Shown: one piece after another, positions 45,044-51,373 of the stretch
Layout of the letters: every line of letters begins with the position of its first letter
How positions within the stretch are numbered: the first letter of the stretch is position 1
The notes under the pieces: model-generated
Databases searched by the model: none
What the model was told of the DNA's origin: nothing
The model's input: the letters and a program-made list of their open reading frames with translations, nothing else
Assembly: GCF_031085295.1 (NCBI RefSeq)
Contig: NZ_JAVFWO010000001.1
Coordinates: 520,400-584,399, forward strand
DNA: 64,000 nt
Source: Microbacterium psychrotolerans
GTDB taxonomy: Bacteria > Actinomycetota > Actinomycetes > Actinomycetales > Microbacteriaceae
Reading direction: 5' to 3'
Position numbers and translations under genes: made by a program

Positions 45044-45148
45044 GCGGCTATCGTATGCGGCGCCCCGTCTCCGGCCCTGTCAAGAGGCCGCGCCTGGGCA
45101 TGGACCCGGAACATGCTGGGGATCCACAGCCCATTCCCCCGCGGTCAT

Positions 45149-46360
45149 ATGCACCTGCGTAGTGTGGGCCCTAGCGATCGGCATCCGCCTGTGGCTCCGC
45201 GTCGACCAGGCGGTCGGCATCCGACCAGAGCAGGTGCGATCATCGCCACCATCACCGCTGTCGCACCTGAGGCTGCCCGTCTGGGCCCCGTCCGACAGAC
45301 CTATGCCGGCACCGAGACATTCCCGCCCGTCGCACGGGCCTACACCGAGGTCTCCCAGGTCGTTCGCGAGACCGGTCTGCTGCAGCGTGCGCGCTGGTTC
45401 TACGCGATCGTCGGCGGGGCACTGGTGCTCGCACTCGGCGGCGCGATCACGGGCTTCATCCTGCTCGGCGACACGTGGTACCAGCTGCTGATCGCCGCCG
45501 CGCTCGGCGTCATCTTCACCCAGGTGGCCTTCCTCGCCCACGAGGCGGCGCACCGCCAGATCCTGGTGTCGGGACCGTCGAACGACCGTCTCGGGCGCTT
45601 CCTCGCCGCGGGGGTCGTGGGCATCAGCCTCTCCTGGTGGAACAACAAGCACAATCGCCACCACGCCAACCCCAACCGCGTGGGCAAGGACCCCGACATC
45701 GAGGTCGACACCATCCGCTTCCTCGAGGAGGATGCCGCGAAGGTGGGTCGTCTCGGCGCGCTGATCACCCGCAAGCAGGGCTGGCTCTTCTTCCCGCTGC
45801 TGACGCTCGAGGGACTGAACCTTCACGCGCTGGGCCTCAAGCACCTCTTCTCGCGCGGCGAGGTCAAGGGCCGCTGGGTCGAGCTCTCGCTGATCGCGCT
45901 GCGCTTCTCGCTGTACCTCACCCCGCTGTTCCTCTTCCTGCCGATCGGCATGGCGTTCGCCTTCCTCGGTGTGCAACTGGCCGTCTTCGGCGTCTACATG
46001 GGCGCTTCGTTCGCGCCGAACCACAAGGGGATGCCGATCATCGCGGCCGACGCGAAGCTCGACTTCTTCTCGAAGCAGGTCCGCACGTCGCGCAACATCC
46101 GCGGCGGCTGGTGGGCGACGGCGCTCATGGGCGGCCTCAACTACCAGGTCGAGCACCACCTCTTCCCGAGCATGGCGCGGCCGTACCTCTCCAAGACCCG
46201 CGAGATCGTCATGGAGCAGTGCCGCACCCGCGGTGTGCCCTACACCGAGACCAGCCTGATCCAGTCGTACGGCATCGTGATCGCGTATCTCAATCGCGTC
46301 GGCCTCTCGGCCCGCGACCCGTTCGACTGCCCGATGGTGAACCGGTTCCGCACCGTCTGA
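45149..46360 (+). CDS. membrane fatty acid desaturase (paralogue 2)
   Basis: A di-iron acyl desaturase with histidine boxes HEAAH, HNRHH (in NNKHNRHHANPN) and QVEHH, and paired TM segments between them. It aligns along its length with the minus-strand desaturase at 2737-3831. The start is uncertain. The ATG at 45149 gives 403 residues but has no Shine-Dalgarno, and its first ~30 residues (RSVGPSDRHPPVAPRRPGG) look non-coding. GTG codons at 45164 and 45191 are in frame. Family-like sequence begins near IIATITAVAPEAARLG, where the only candidate is an ATC at 45239. The gene ends at a strong palindromic terminator. Confidence 0.85.
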   Translation: MHLRSVGPSDRHPPVAPRRPGGRHPTRAGAIIATITAVAPEAARLGPVRQTYAGTETFPPVARAYTEVSQVVRETGLLQRARWFYAIVGGALVLALGGAITGFILLGDTWYQLLIAAALGVIFTQVAFLAHEAAHRQILVSGPSNDRLGRFLAAGVVGISLSWWNNKHNRHHANPNRVGKDPDIEVDTIRFLEEDAAKVGRLGALITRKQGWLFFPLLTLEGLNLHALGLKHLFSRGEVKGRWVELSLIALRFSLYLTPLFLFLPIGMAFAFLGVQLAVFGVYMGASFAPNHKGMPIIAADAKLDFFSKQVRTSRNIRGGWWATALMGGLNYQVEHHLFPSMARPYLSKTREIVMEQCRTRGVPYTETSLIQSYGIVIAYLNRVGLSARDPFDCPMVNRFRTV

Positions 46361-46378
46361 GCAGACACGCATGAAAGC

Positions 46379-46408
46379 GGGGGACGGATGCCGCGGCATC
46401 CGTCCCCC
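46379..46408. terminator. perfect 30-bp palindromic bidirectional terminator
   Basis: Arms GGGGGACGGATGCCG (46379-46393) and CGGCATCCGTCCCCC (46394-46408) are fully complementary with no spacer, followed by CTCCTTATTC. It stands between the convergent desaturase stop (46360) and SRPBCC stop (46417). The arms are two facing GGATGCC motifs. Confidence 0.8.
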
Positions 46409-46416
46409 CTCCTTAT

Positions 46417-46911
46417 TCAGCGCGGGGATTCCACCAGGCGCTGCATCTTGTCGAGGCACTGAACCAGGCCGCCGCGCGACATGTCCCGCGCCTCGGCGGT
46501 CAGGTAGCCGTGCTCGACCATGTCGAGGCGGGTGCGCCCGTCGCCGAGGTCCGTCAACGTCACCTCGTGGCGGCCGTCTTCGGTCGTCGCCGCGGGGACT
46601 CCGGCCTCAGCCGGCGTGATCGGCGTCCCGTCCTCGTCGCAGAACCGCATGATGTAGCGCAGGGTCGTCGGCGCCTCGAGCGCGGTGATGTCCCAGCGGT
46701 TGTGGTAGTCCGCGCCACCCCATTCCGCCGGCGCCCGCATCGTCACGATGATCGCGCCGCCGACGCGGATGTCGGCTTCGGCGCGGGGGCACGTGAACCC
46801 CTCGGGTCCCCACCACGTCCGCAGGTCGGCGGGCGTGGTCCACGCCGCCCAAACGCGCTCGATCGGCGCATCGAAATCGCGACTCACATCCACGTCGAAC
46901 GTCTCGGCCAC
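46417..46911 (-). CDS. SRPBCC (AHSA1-like) domain protein
   Basis: A 164-residue single START-like domain: FDVDVSRDFDAPIERVWAAWTTPADLRTWWGPEGFTC, GGAIIVTMRAPAEWGGADY, LRYIMRFCDEDG and a C-terminal helix RGGLVQCLDKMQRLVES. These helix-grip proteins bind hydrophobic ligands; no enzymatic role can be given. The GTG at 46911 is preceded by GGGAGACGACG, the same spacer that precedes the hydrolase at 47900. It is the last gene of the ArsR operon starting at 49304. Confidence 0.85.
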   Translation of the reverse strand: MAETFDVDVSRDFDAPIERVWAAWTTPADLRTWWGPEGFTCPRAEADIRVGGAIIVTMRAPAEWGGADYHNRWDITALEAPTTLRYIMRFCDEDGTPITPAEAGVPAATTEDGRHEVTLTDLGDGRTRLDMVEHGYLTAEARDMSRGGLVQCLDKMQRLVESPR

Positions 46912-46932
46912 CGTCGTCTCCCTATCTCTCGG

Positions 46933-47010
46933 TCACACCTCGGCGAGCACGCGCTCCGGGACGCAGGTGGCAGGGTCTTCCCGTCGACCCCGTGGCGCCG
47001 CCACGCCCAC
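46933..47010 (-). pseudogene. possible remnant of an SRPBCC gene tail
   Basis: On the minus strand, between two operon genes, a short frame ends ...CVPERVLAEV followed by TGA and the spacer CCGAGAGATAGGGAGACGACG. The intact SRPBCC gene upstream ends ...ARLEGVLAAV, TGA, CCGGAGAAAGGGAGACGACG. The shared end and spacer suggest a gene copy was lost here by internal deletion. The GTG at 47010 would give only 25 residues, which I do not believe is a functional protein. Confidence 0.35.
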
Positions 47011-47021
47011 GGACTCAACTG

Positions 47022-47900
47022 TCAGCCGAGGACCTCCTGAAGGCGGGCGGCGAAGCCCGCCGGATCACCGGGGTATCCCGGCTGATCGGTGAAGCCGGCA
47101 TGGTGGCTGGGGAAGTCCGTCACCCTCCTGCCGATCGCGGCCGCGGCCGAGCGGCCGCCGCGTGCGGCCAATGCGTCCCCGGACTCCACACCGACCGCGA
47201 CGACGACGCGTTCACCCAGCTCTCGCAGCGCCTCGACATCGATGCGGTACGCGATGGTCCCCGGCATGTTCCGCATCAACGGATTCGTGCGGGTGCCGTC
47301 GTCCTCGGACGACAAGCCGAACATCGCGGGATCAGGCGCGGGGCCGTCGAGGTAGCCGTCAGGCACCGGTCCGTCGAGCATCACGAAGGCGATGAACTTC
47401 GCCATCGCGGCGCCATCGCCCTGTTCGCCGTAGGTGCGCTTCATGTCGGCGACCACGGCGAGCACCGCTTCGCGGTCGGGGAGATGCTCGGCGAGCGGTG
47501 GCTCGTGCACGACGGCGAGGCGCACATCGTCCGGGTGGGCGGCGGCGAGCGCGAGCAGGTGCACCGCCCCGCCACTCGTGCCGAAGGCATCGACGGGGCC
47601 GACGCCGAGCGCCGCGATGACGCGATGCAGATCGGACGCGTGCTGCTCGACCGTGATGTCAGCCGTGCCGACAGGGTTGCGCCCCGCACCGCGCGGGTCG
47701 TACGTCACCACCGGTCTGTCCGTGATGCGCGCGGCGAGGAGCGCGAGTCCGCTCGCGTCCATCGGCCCGGCGAAGAGGAAGAGCGCGGGCCGATCGACGG
47801 TCGCGTCAGCCAGGTCGCCGTGGATGTCGTAGGTGATCGCGTCGTCTCCGGCGCCCACGACGTGGGTGGTCACGGCGCGCGTGACGGTGTCCTCGGTCAT
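47022..47900 (-). CDS. alpha/beta-fold hydrolase
   Basis: A 292-residue alpha/beta hydrolase. The core begins ALFLFAGPMDASGLALLAARI with VVTYDPRGAGRN (strand/oxyanion region); the nucleophile elbow is FGTSGGAVH (Ser in GTSGG), and the catalytic His is probably in DFPSHHAGFTDQP near the C-terminus. Substrate is unknown. The ATG at 47900 has AGGGAGA five bases upstream, and it lies 20 bases after the double-SRPBCC gene in the ArsR operon. Confidence 0.85.
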   Translation of the reverse strand: MTEDTVTRAVTTHVVGAGDDAITYDIHGDLADATVDRPALFLFAGPMDASGLALLAARITDRPVVTYDPRGAGRNPVGTADITVEQHASDLHRVIAALGVGPVDAFGTSGGAVHLLALAAAHPDDVRLAVVHEPPLAEHLPDREAVLAVVADMKRTYGEQGDGAAMAKFIAFVMLDGPVPDGYLDGPAPDPAMFGLSSEDDGTRTNPLMRNMPGTIAYRIDVEALRELGERVVVAVGVESGDALAARGGRSAAAAIGRRVTDFPSHHAGFTDQPGYPGDPAGFAARLQEVLG

Positions 47901-47920
47901 CGTCGTCTCCCTTTCTCCGG

Positions 47921-48901
47921 TCACACCGCGGCCAGCACGCCCTCGAGACGGGCGTAGCTCGTCTCCATGCCGTCGGTCATGCCCGTGGCGAGCACGATGT
48001 CGCGCGTCTCCTTGTCGGGGTACTCGATCAGCAGCGTGATGAGTGTCGCGCCGTCCTCCTCGTACAGGTTGAGGTCGTTCAGGGTCGACGGGTAGTCCGT
48101 GCCGGTCATGTGCTCGGTGGTGACCGCGCGGCGCGGCGACTCCGACAGGAGCGTCTCGCCGTCGAAGCCGAAGGCCTCGCCCTCGCCGCCCTCGACGGGC
48201 TCCCACTGATAGCGGTAGCGGCCGCCGACGCTCGGGTCGACCTCGCACACCGACATCCGCCAGCCGTCCGGTCCGAGCATCCACTTCTCGAGCAGCTCGG
48301 GCTCCTGGTGCGCGCGCCAGACCAGATCGATCGGCCCCTCGATGAGCCGCGTGATCCGCACGTGGGTGTCGTCGAGGATCTCGGTCTGGGTGCCCTTGCC
48401 GGCGGCGTACGCCCGCAGTCCTTCGAGCACGCGGTCGAGCTGGTTGACCGCCATCGTCGCGCCCTCGATCATGCCCATTGCGACGACCTGCTCGAGGGCC
48501 TCGGCGGAGGAGAAGTACGTGATGTTGCGCAGCTGCGACCCCTGCGCGGTGCCGTCGAAGCTGAACACCATGCGCGAGACCGGGAGGTCGGTGTTCGGCG
48601 TGCCGTTCTCGTCGGCGAAGGCGTCGAGCACCTCGAACGAGCGCGGCTCGGCAACGGAGAGGAACTCCCACGAGCCATACGACTTCTCGCCGCGCGGGCT
48701 GGTCATGTGATAGACCGCGCGCCCGCCGGGCGCGAAGTCGAACGAGGTGAAGGTGGCCGGCCAGCCGGGAGGTCCCCAGAAGCGCTCGAGCTGGCGTGGG
48801 TCGGTGAACGCGTCCCATACCCGCTCGACGGGTGCGGCGAACTCCGCCGTGAGCGTCATGGTGAGCGCTTCGGGGTCGGTGGTGACATCGGTGACGGGCA
48901 T
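47921..48901 (-). CDS. double SRPBCC (AHSA1-like) protein
   Basis: A 326-residue protein with two START-like domains in tandem. The first (~12-165) has TMTLTAEFAAPVERVWDAFTDPRQLERFWGPPGWP, and the second (~172-325) HVRITRLIEGPIDLVWRAHQEPELLEKWMLGPDGW. Each resembles the single-domain protein at 46417. It begins one base after the ArsR stop, so it is translated from the same message. Neighbouring ArsR and SRPBCC genes are a very common pair in actinobacteria; the ligand is unknown. Confidence 0.88.
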   Translation of the reverse strand: MPVTDVTTDPEALTMTLTAEFAAPVERVWDAFTDPRQLERFWGPPGWPATFTSFDFAPGGRAVYHMTSPRGEKSYGSWEFLSVAEPRSFEVLDAFADENGTPNTDLPVSRMVFSFDGTAQGSQLRNITYFSSAEALEQVVAMGMIEGATMAVNQLDRVLEGLRAYAAGKGTQTEILDDTHVRITRLIEGPIDLVWRAHQEPELLEKWMLGPDGWRMSVCEVDPSVGGRYRYQWEPVEGGEGEAFGFDGETLLSESPRRAVTTEHMTGTDYPSTLNDLNLYEEDGATLITLLIEYPDKETRDIVLATGMTDGMETSYARLEGVLAAV

Positions 48902-48902
48902 C

Positions 48903-49304
48903 TCATACTCCTTGCGTGTCGGTCTTGTCGGTGCTGTCGGGGTGATCGGTGGGCGTGTCGGTGGCTGTGGCCGGTTGGGCGAGCAGGGCGTCGAGGCGGT
49001 CGATGCGCGATCGCCAGAGCTCCTCGTAGCGGGCGAGGAGCGCCCGTGCCCGGGCGATCATCGTGGGATCCGCTCGGACGAGACGCTCGCGCCCCTCGGC
49101 GCGCTTGATGATGAGGCCCGCGGCCTCGAGCACCGCGACGTGCTTCTGCACCGCCGCGAACGACATGTCGTAGTCGCGCGCCAACGCCGAGACCGACAGT
49201 TCGCCCTCGATCGTGCGACGCAGGATGTCGCGCCGCGTGGACGCGGCGAGTGCGTGGAACACGCGGTCGATGTCATCATCGCTGAGCTCAATTCCTACAA
49301 CCAT
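48903..49304 (-). CDS. ArsR-family winged-helix regulator
   Basis: A 133-residue ArsR/SmtB-type regulator: DDIDRVFHALAASTRRDILRRTIEGELSVSALARDYDMSFAAVQKHVAVLEAAGLIIKRAEGRERLVRA covers the winged helix (~9-78). The metal-binding CVC motif of ArsR is absent, as in the subgroup linked to SRPBCC genes. It heads the operon ArsR-SRPBCC2-hydrolase-SRPBCC. A consensus promoter TTGACG-17-TAACCT ends eight bases before the ATG, so the mRNA is leaderless, and a 22-bp inverted repeat covers the start site and first codons, so it is almost surely autoregulated. Confidence 0.9.
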   Translation of the reverse strand: MVVGIELSDDDIDRVFHALAASTRRDILRRTIEGELSVSALARDYDMSFAAVQKHVAVLEAAGLIIKRAEGRERLVRADPTMIARARALLARYEELWRSRIDRLDALLAQPATATDTPTDHPDSTDKTDTQGV

Positions 49305-49341
49305 TTGGTTGTAGGTTACGACGGGTCGACGTCGCCGTCAA
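49294..49341 (-). promoter_or_regulatory. ArsR promoter and operator overlapping the start codon
   Basis: On the minus strand: TTGACG (complement of 49336-49341), 17 bases, TAACCT (complement of 49313-49318), then 8 bases to the ATG. A perfect 10-bp inverted repeat, CCTACAACCA (49294-49303) and TGGTTGTAGG (49306-49315) with a 2-base centre, runs from the -10 into codon 4. Repressor on this site would block initiation. Confidence 0.75.
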
Positions 49342-49521
49342 CCCCCCTTTCCATTCCCCGAGCCGCGCGCACGCGGCCGCGGGCGCCGCGAAGCCGAGCA
49401 CGTTCTGCGGAGTCATCGTGCCGACGAAGCGTTCGTCCCGAGCGCGCTCCCGATCGCCCCGACAACGGCGACGGTCGCCAGTTCCTCCGCCGAGTGGAGG
49501 CTCGTCCGCGCGTTCTTCGGC

Positions 49522-50187
49522 TCAGCTCTGTTCGGGTGAGGGGTTGTCGTCAACGGACAGGGTGTGCCAGGTATTGAAAGTCAGATCCGATGCCCCTTCG
49601 CCGTCCCCGCTGGCCAGCAGCGCGATGAGCTGGTCGTGACGTTCGAGGGATGACTGGCCGTCGGCGGCGAAGCGCAGGCGCTCCGCCCGGCGCACGACGG
49701 GCCCGAACTGGTCCAGCACCGACACGAGGGCGTCATTGCCGAGCACCGTCACCGGCACTCGATGGAAGTCTTCGTCGGCGTCCATCGCCGCGGCGAGATC
49801 GCCGGCGTTCAACGCCTCTGCGAAGCGGCGGTTCGCCTCCCTCATACGGTCGAGATCCGCCTCGCTGACGTTCCCCGCCATTTCGCGGACGGCCAGCACG
49901 TGCATGGCAGCGACGACATCTCGTGCATCCCGGACGGCTTTAGGATCGATGGCGCTCACCGTGGTGGATCGACCCGGTTTGGCGATCACGAGCCCGCTCG
50001 CCGCCAGCCGCAGCAGCGCTTCGCGCACCGGCGTCCGGCTCACCCCGAGCCATTCGGCGAGATCCGTGTCTTTCAACTGCTCGCCGGGTTGGAACGTGCA
50101 ATCCACGATCGCATCGCGCAACCGACGGAAGACGTCGTCACGCAGGAGCCTGCGGTCAACGCCTGGGGCTTGTCGAGGAATCGGCAT
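49522..50187 (-). CDS. GntR/FCD-family transcriptional regulator
   Basis: A 221-residue regulator with an N-terminal winged helix (LLRDDVFRRLRDAIVDCTFQPGEQLKDTDLAEWLGVSRTPVREALLRLAASGLVIAKPGRSTTVS, ~14-78) and a C-terminal all-helical FCD domain (~85-215) with metal/ligand-type residues in EADLDRMREANRRF and DADEDFHRVPV. The ATG at 50187 is preferred to upstream frame codons because it gives the normal family start and lies directly against the operator GCAATATATTGC. It is divergent from the hydrolase gene at 50337, which it probably controls together with itself. The effector is unknown. Confidence 0.9.
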   Translation of the reverse strand: MPIPRQAPGVDRRLLRDDVFRRLRDAIVDCTFQPGEQLKDTDLAEWLGVSRTPVREALLRLAASGLVIAKPGRSTTVSAIDPKAVRDARDVVAAMHVLAVREMAGNVSEADLDRMREANRRFAEALNAGDLAAAMDADEDFHRVPVTVLGNDALVSVLDQFGPVVRRAERLRFAADGQSSLERHDQLIALLASGDGEGASDLTFNTWHTLSVDDNPSPEQS

Positions 50188-50199
50188 GCAATATATTGC
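50188..50199. promoter_or_regulatory. GntR operator copy A
   Basis: The perfect 12-bp palindrome GCAATATATTGC abuts the GntR start codon. An identical copy lies 67 bp away at 50255. Confidence 0.65.
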
Positions 50200-50235
50200 C
50201 CACCTTTTCGACCGTGAATGCAAGCCGAAACCTTG

Positions 50236-50266
50236 TTGTCCGAATAACCGATGTGCAATATATTGC
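50236..50266 (+). promoter_or_regulatory. hydrolase promoter with GntR operator copy B
   Basis: TTGTCC (50236-50241), 17-base spacer, TATATT (50259-50264) form a good promoter for the plus-strand hydrolase. The -10 lies inside the second GCAATATATTGC (50255-50266), so a bound regulator would occlude it. Confidence 0.65.
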
Positions 50267-50336
50267 GTATCGCGGGTGTTACATCCTTCAAACAACCCAC
50301 CGCGGCTCGTCAGAGCCGAATCTGGAAGGAAGAGCC

Positions 50337-51059
50337 ATGACAACCACCGAACAGATCAAGAACGTCGTCCTGGTGCACGGGGCGTTCGCGGACGGGTCCG
50401 GCTGGCGCCGGGTCTACGATCTCCTCACTGCGCGCGGCTACCGAGTGTCGATCGTGCAGAACCCGCTCACCTCGTTCGCCGACGACGTCGCCGCGACCAA
50501 CCGTGTTCTGGACGCCCAGGACGGCCCCGCCATCCTGGTCGGCCACTCGTGGGGCGGCACTGTGATCACGGAGGCGGGCGTGCACCCGAAGGTCGCCGGA
50601 CTGGTCTACGTGTCTGCCCTCATCCCGGATGTCGGCGAGACCAGCGGGCAGCAGTACGAGGGCTTCGCCGCCACGCCCGAGTTCGTCATCGACGTGACCA
50701 GCGACGGCTTCGGCTACCTCAACCGGGACGCGTTCCATTCAGGTTTCGCCGCCGACATGAGCGAGACCGACGCCATGTTCATGGCCGACAGTCAGGTGCC
50801 GGTCAACATGGCCGTCTTCGGCGAAGCGGTCACGGCGACCGCATGGCGCGAGAAGCCGAGCTGGGCCGTCATCGCCACCGACGATAAGGCGTTCGACCAG
50901 GCGATGCTTCAGCACATGGCCGGCCGCATCGACGCCGACATCACGAACGTCCCCGGCAGCCACGCCCTGTTCATCACGCAGGCCGAGACCGTCGCCGACG
51001 TGATCGCAACCGCCGCGAACTCTGCGGCCAAGGTGGCGGCCGCAGCCGGCGTTCGCTGA
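50337..51059 (+). CDS. alpha/beta hydrolase (small esterase type)
   Basis: A 240-residue alpha/beta hydrolase without signal peptide. NVVLVHGAFADGSGWRRVYDLL is the strand-3/oxyanion-hole region, the nucleophile Ser is in LVGHSWGGTVITEAG, and the catalytic His is in NVPGSHALFITQAETVADVI. This close pattern occurs in many actinobacterial esterases of unknown substrate. GGAAGGA lies six bases before the ATG. It is divergent from the GntR gene, with two operators between them, and is followed by a broken SnoaL-like gene that was probably co-transcribed. Confidence 0.9.
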   Translation: MTTTEQIKNVVLVHGAFADGSGWRRVYDLLTARGYRVSIVQNPLTSFADDVAATNRVLDAQDGPAILVGHSWGGTVITEAGVHPKVAGLVYVSALIPDVGETSGQQYEGFAATPEFVIDVTSDGFGYLNRDAFHSGFAADMSETDAMFMADSQVPVNMAVFGEAVTATAWREKPSWAVIATDDKAFDQAMLQHMAGRIDADITNVPGSHALFITQAETVADVIATAANSAAKVAAAAGVR

Positions 51060-51099
51060 GGCGACTGGCAGGCTTTCACCTCGGACGCGCGCGGACGAC

Positions 51100-51280
51100 G
51101 AGGGCGTCGACCAGCACGGCGAGGATGGTGTCCGCGCCTGGCTCGACAAGACCGACGGCGACATCGCCTACACGACGACCCTGACCGCACGGCGTCAGAA
51201 CGGAACCGACCAGTGGACGGTCACCGCGCACCTGGATGGGCCGCTTCCCCGGCGAGCGACGGGGAGTCCGCGTCACGTGA
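51100..51280 (+). pseudogene. broken SnoaL-like (NTF2 fold) gene
   Basis: The 314-base gap between the hydrolase and purL holds a decayed coding fragment. In one frame it reads GVDQHGEDGVRAWLDKTDG, then DIAYTTTLTARRQNG and TDQWTVTAHLDG, which matches the C-terminal half of SnoaL-like proteins (AWL...YTTTLT...HLEG-FPGG). At about 51238 a one-base shift moves it to RFPGERRGVRVT and a stop at 51280. No N-terminal part or start codon is found. It is adjacent to a hydrolase, a usual neighbour for this family. Confidence 0.6.
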
Positions 51281-51325
51281 CATCCGGTGCCATCTCACCG
51301 CGATACCGACCCCTCTCGCGCCGAA

Positions 51326-51364
51326 TAGACTGGACGGGTCCGGCATCCCCCGAAATTTCTGGAG
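51326..51364 (+). promoter_or_regulatory. purL -10 element and ribosome binding site
   Basis: TAGACT (51326-51331), followed by GGA as at purS, lies 42 bases before the purL GTG. GGAG (51361-51364) is nine bases before the start. Confidence 0.45.
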
Positions 51365-51373
51365 CTGAGCCGC

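Noticed and set aside
45044..45148. yybP-ykoY manganese riboswitch before the TerC gene
   Set aside because: TACGAT six bases before the start predicts a leaderless message, and no aptamer core is visible.
49319..49521. Possible gene fragments on the minus strand between ArsR and GntR (for example MTPQNVLGFAAPAAA)
   Set aside because: Two short coding-like stretches can be read, but they have no recognisable family, start or continuity. They may be relics, but I cannot support a feature.
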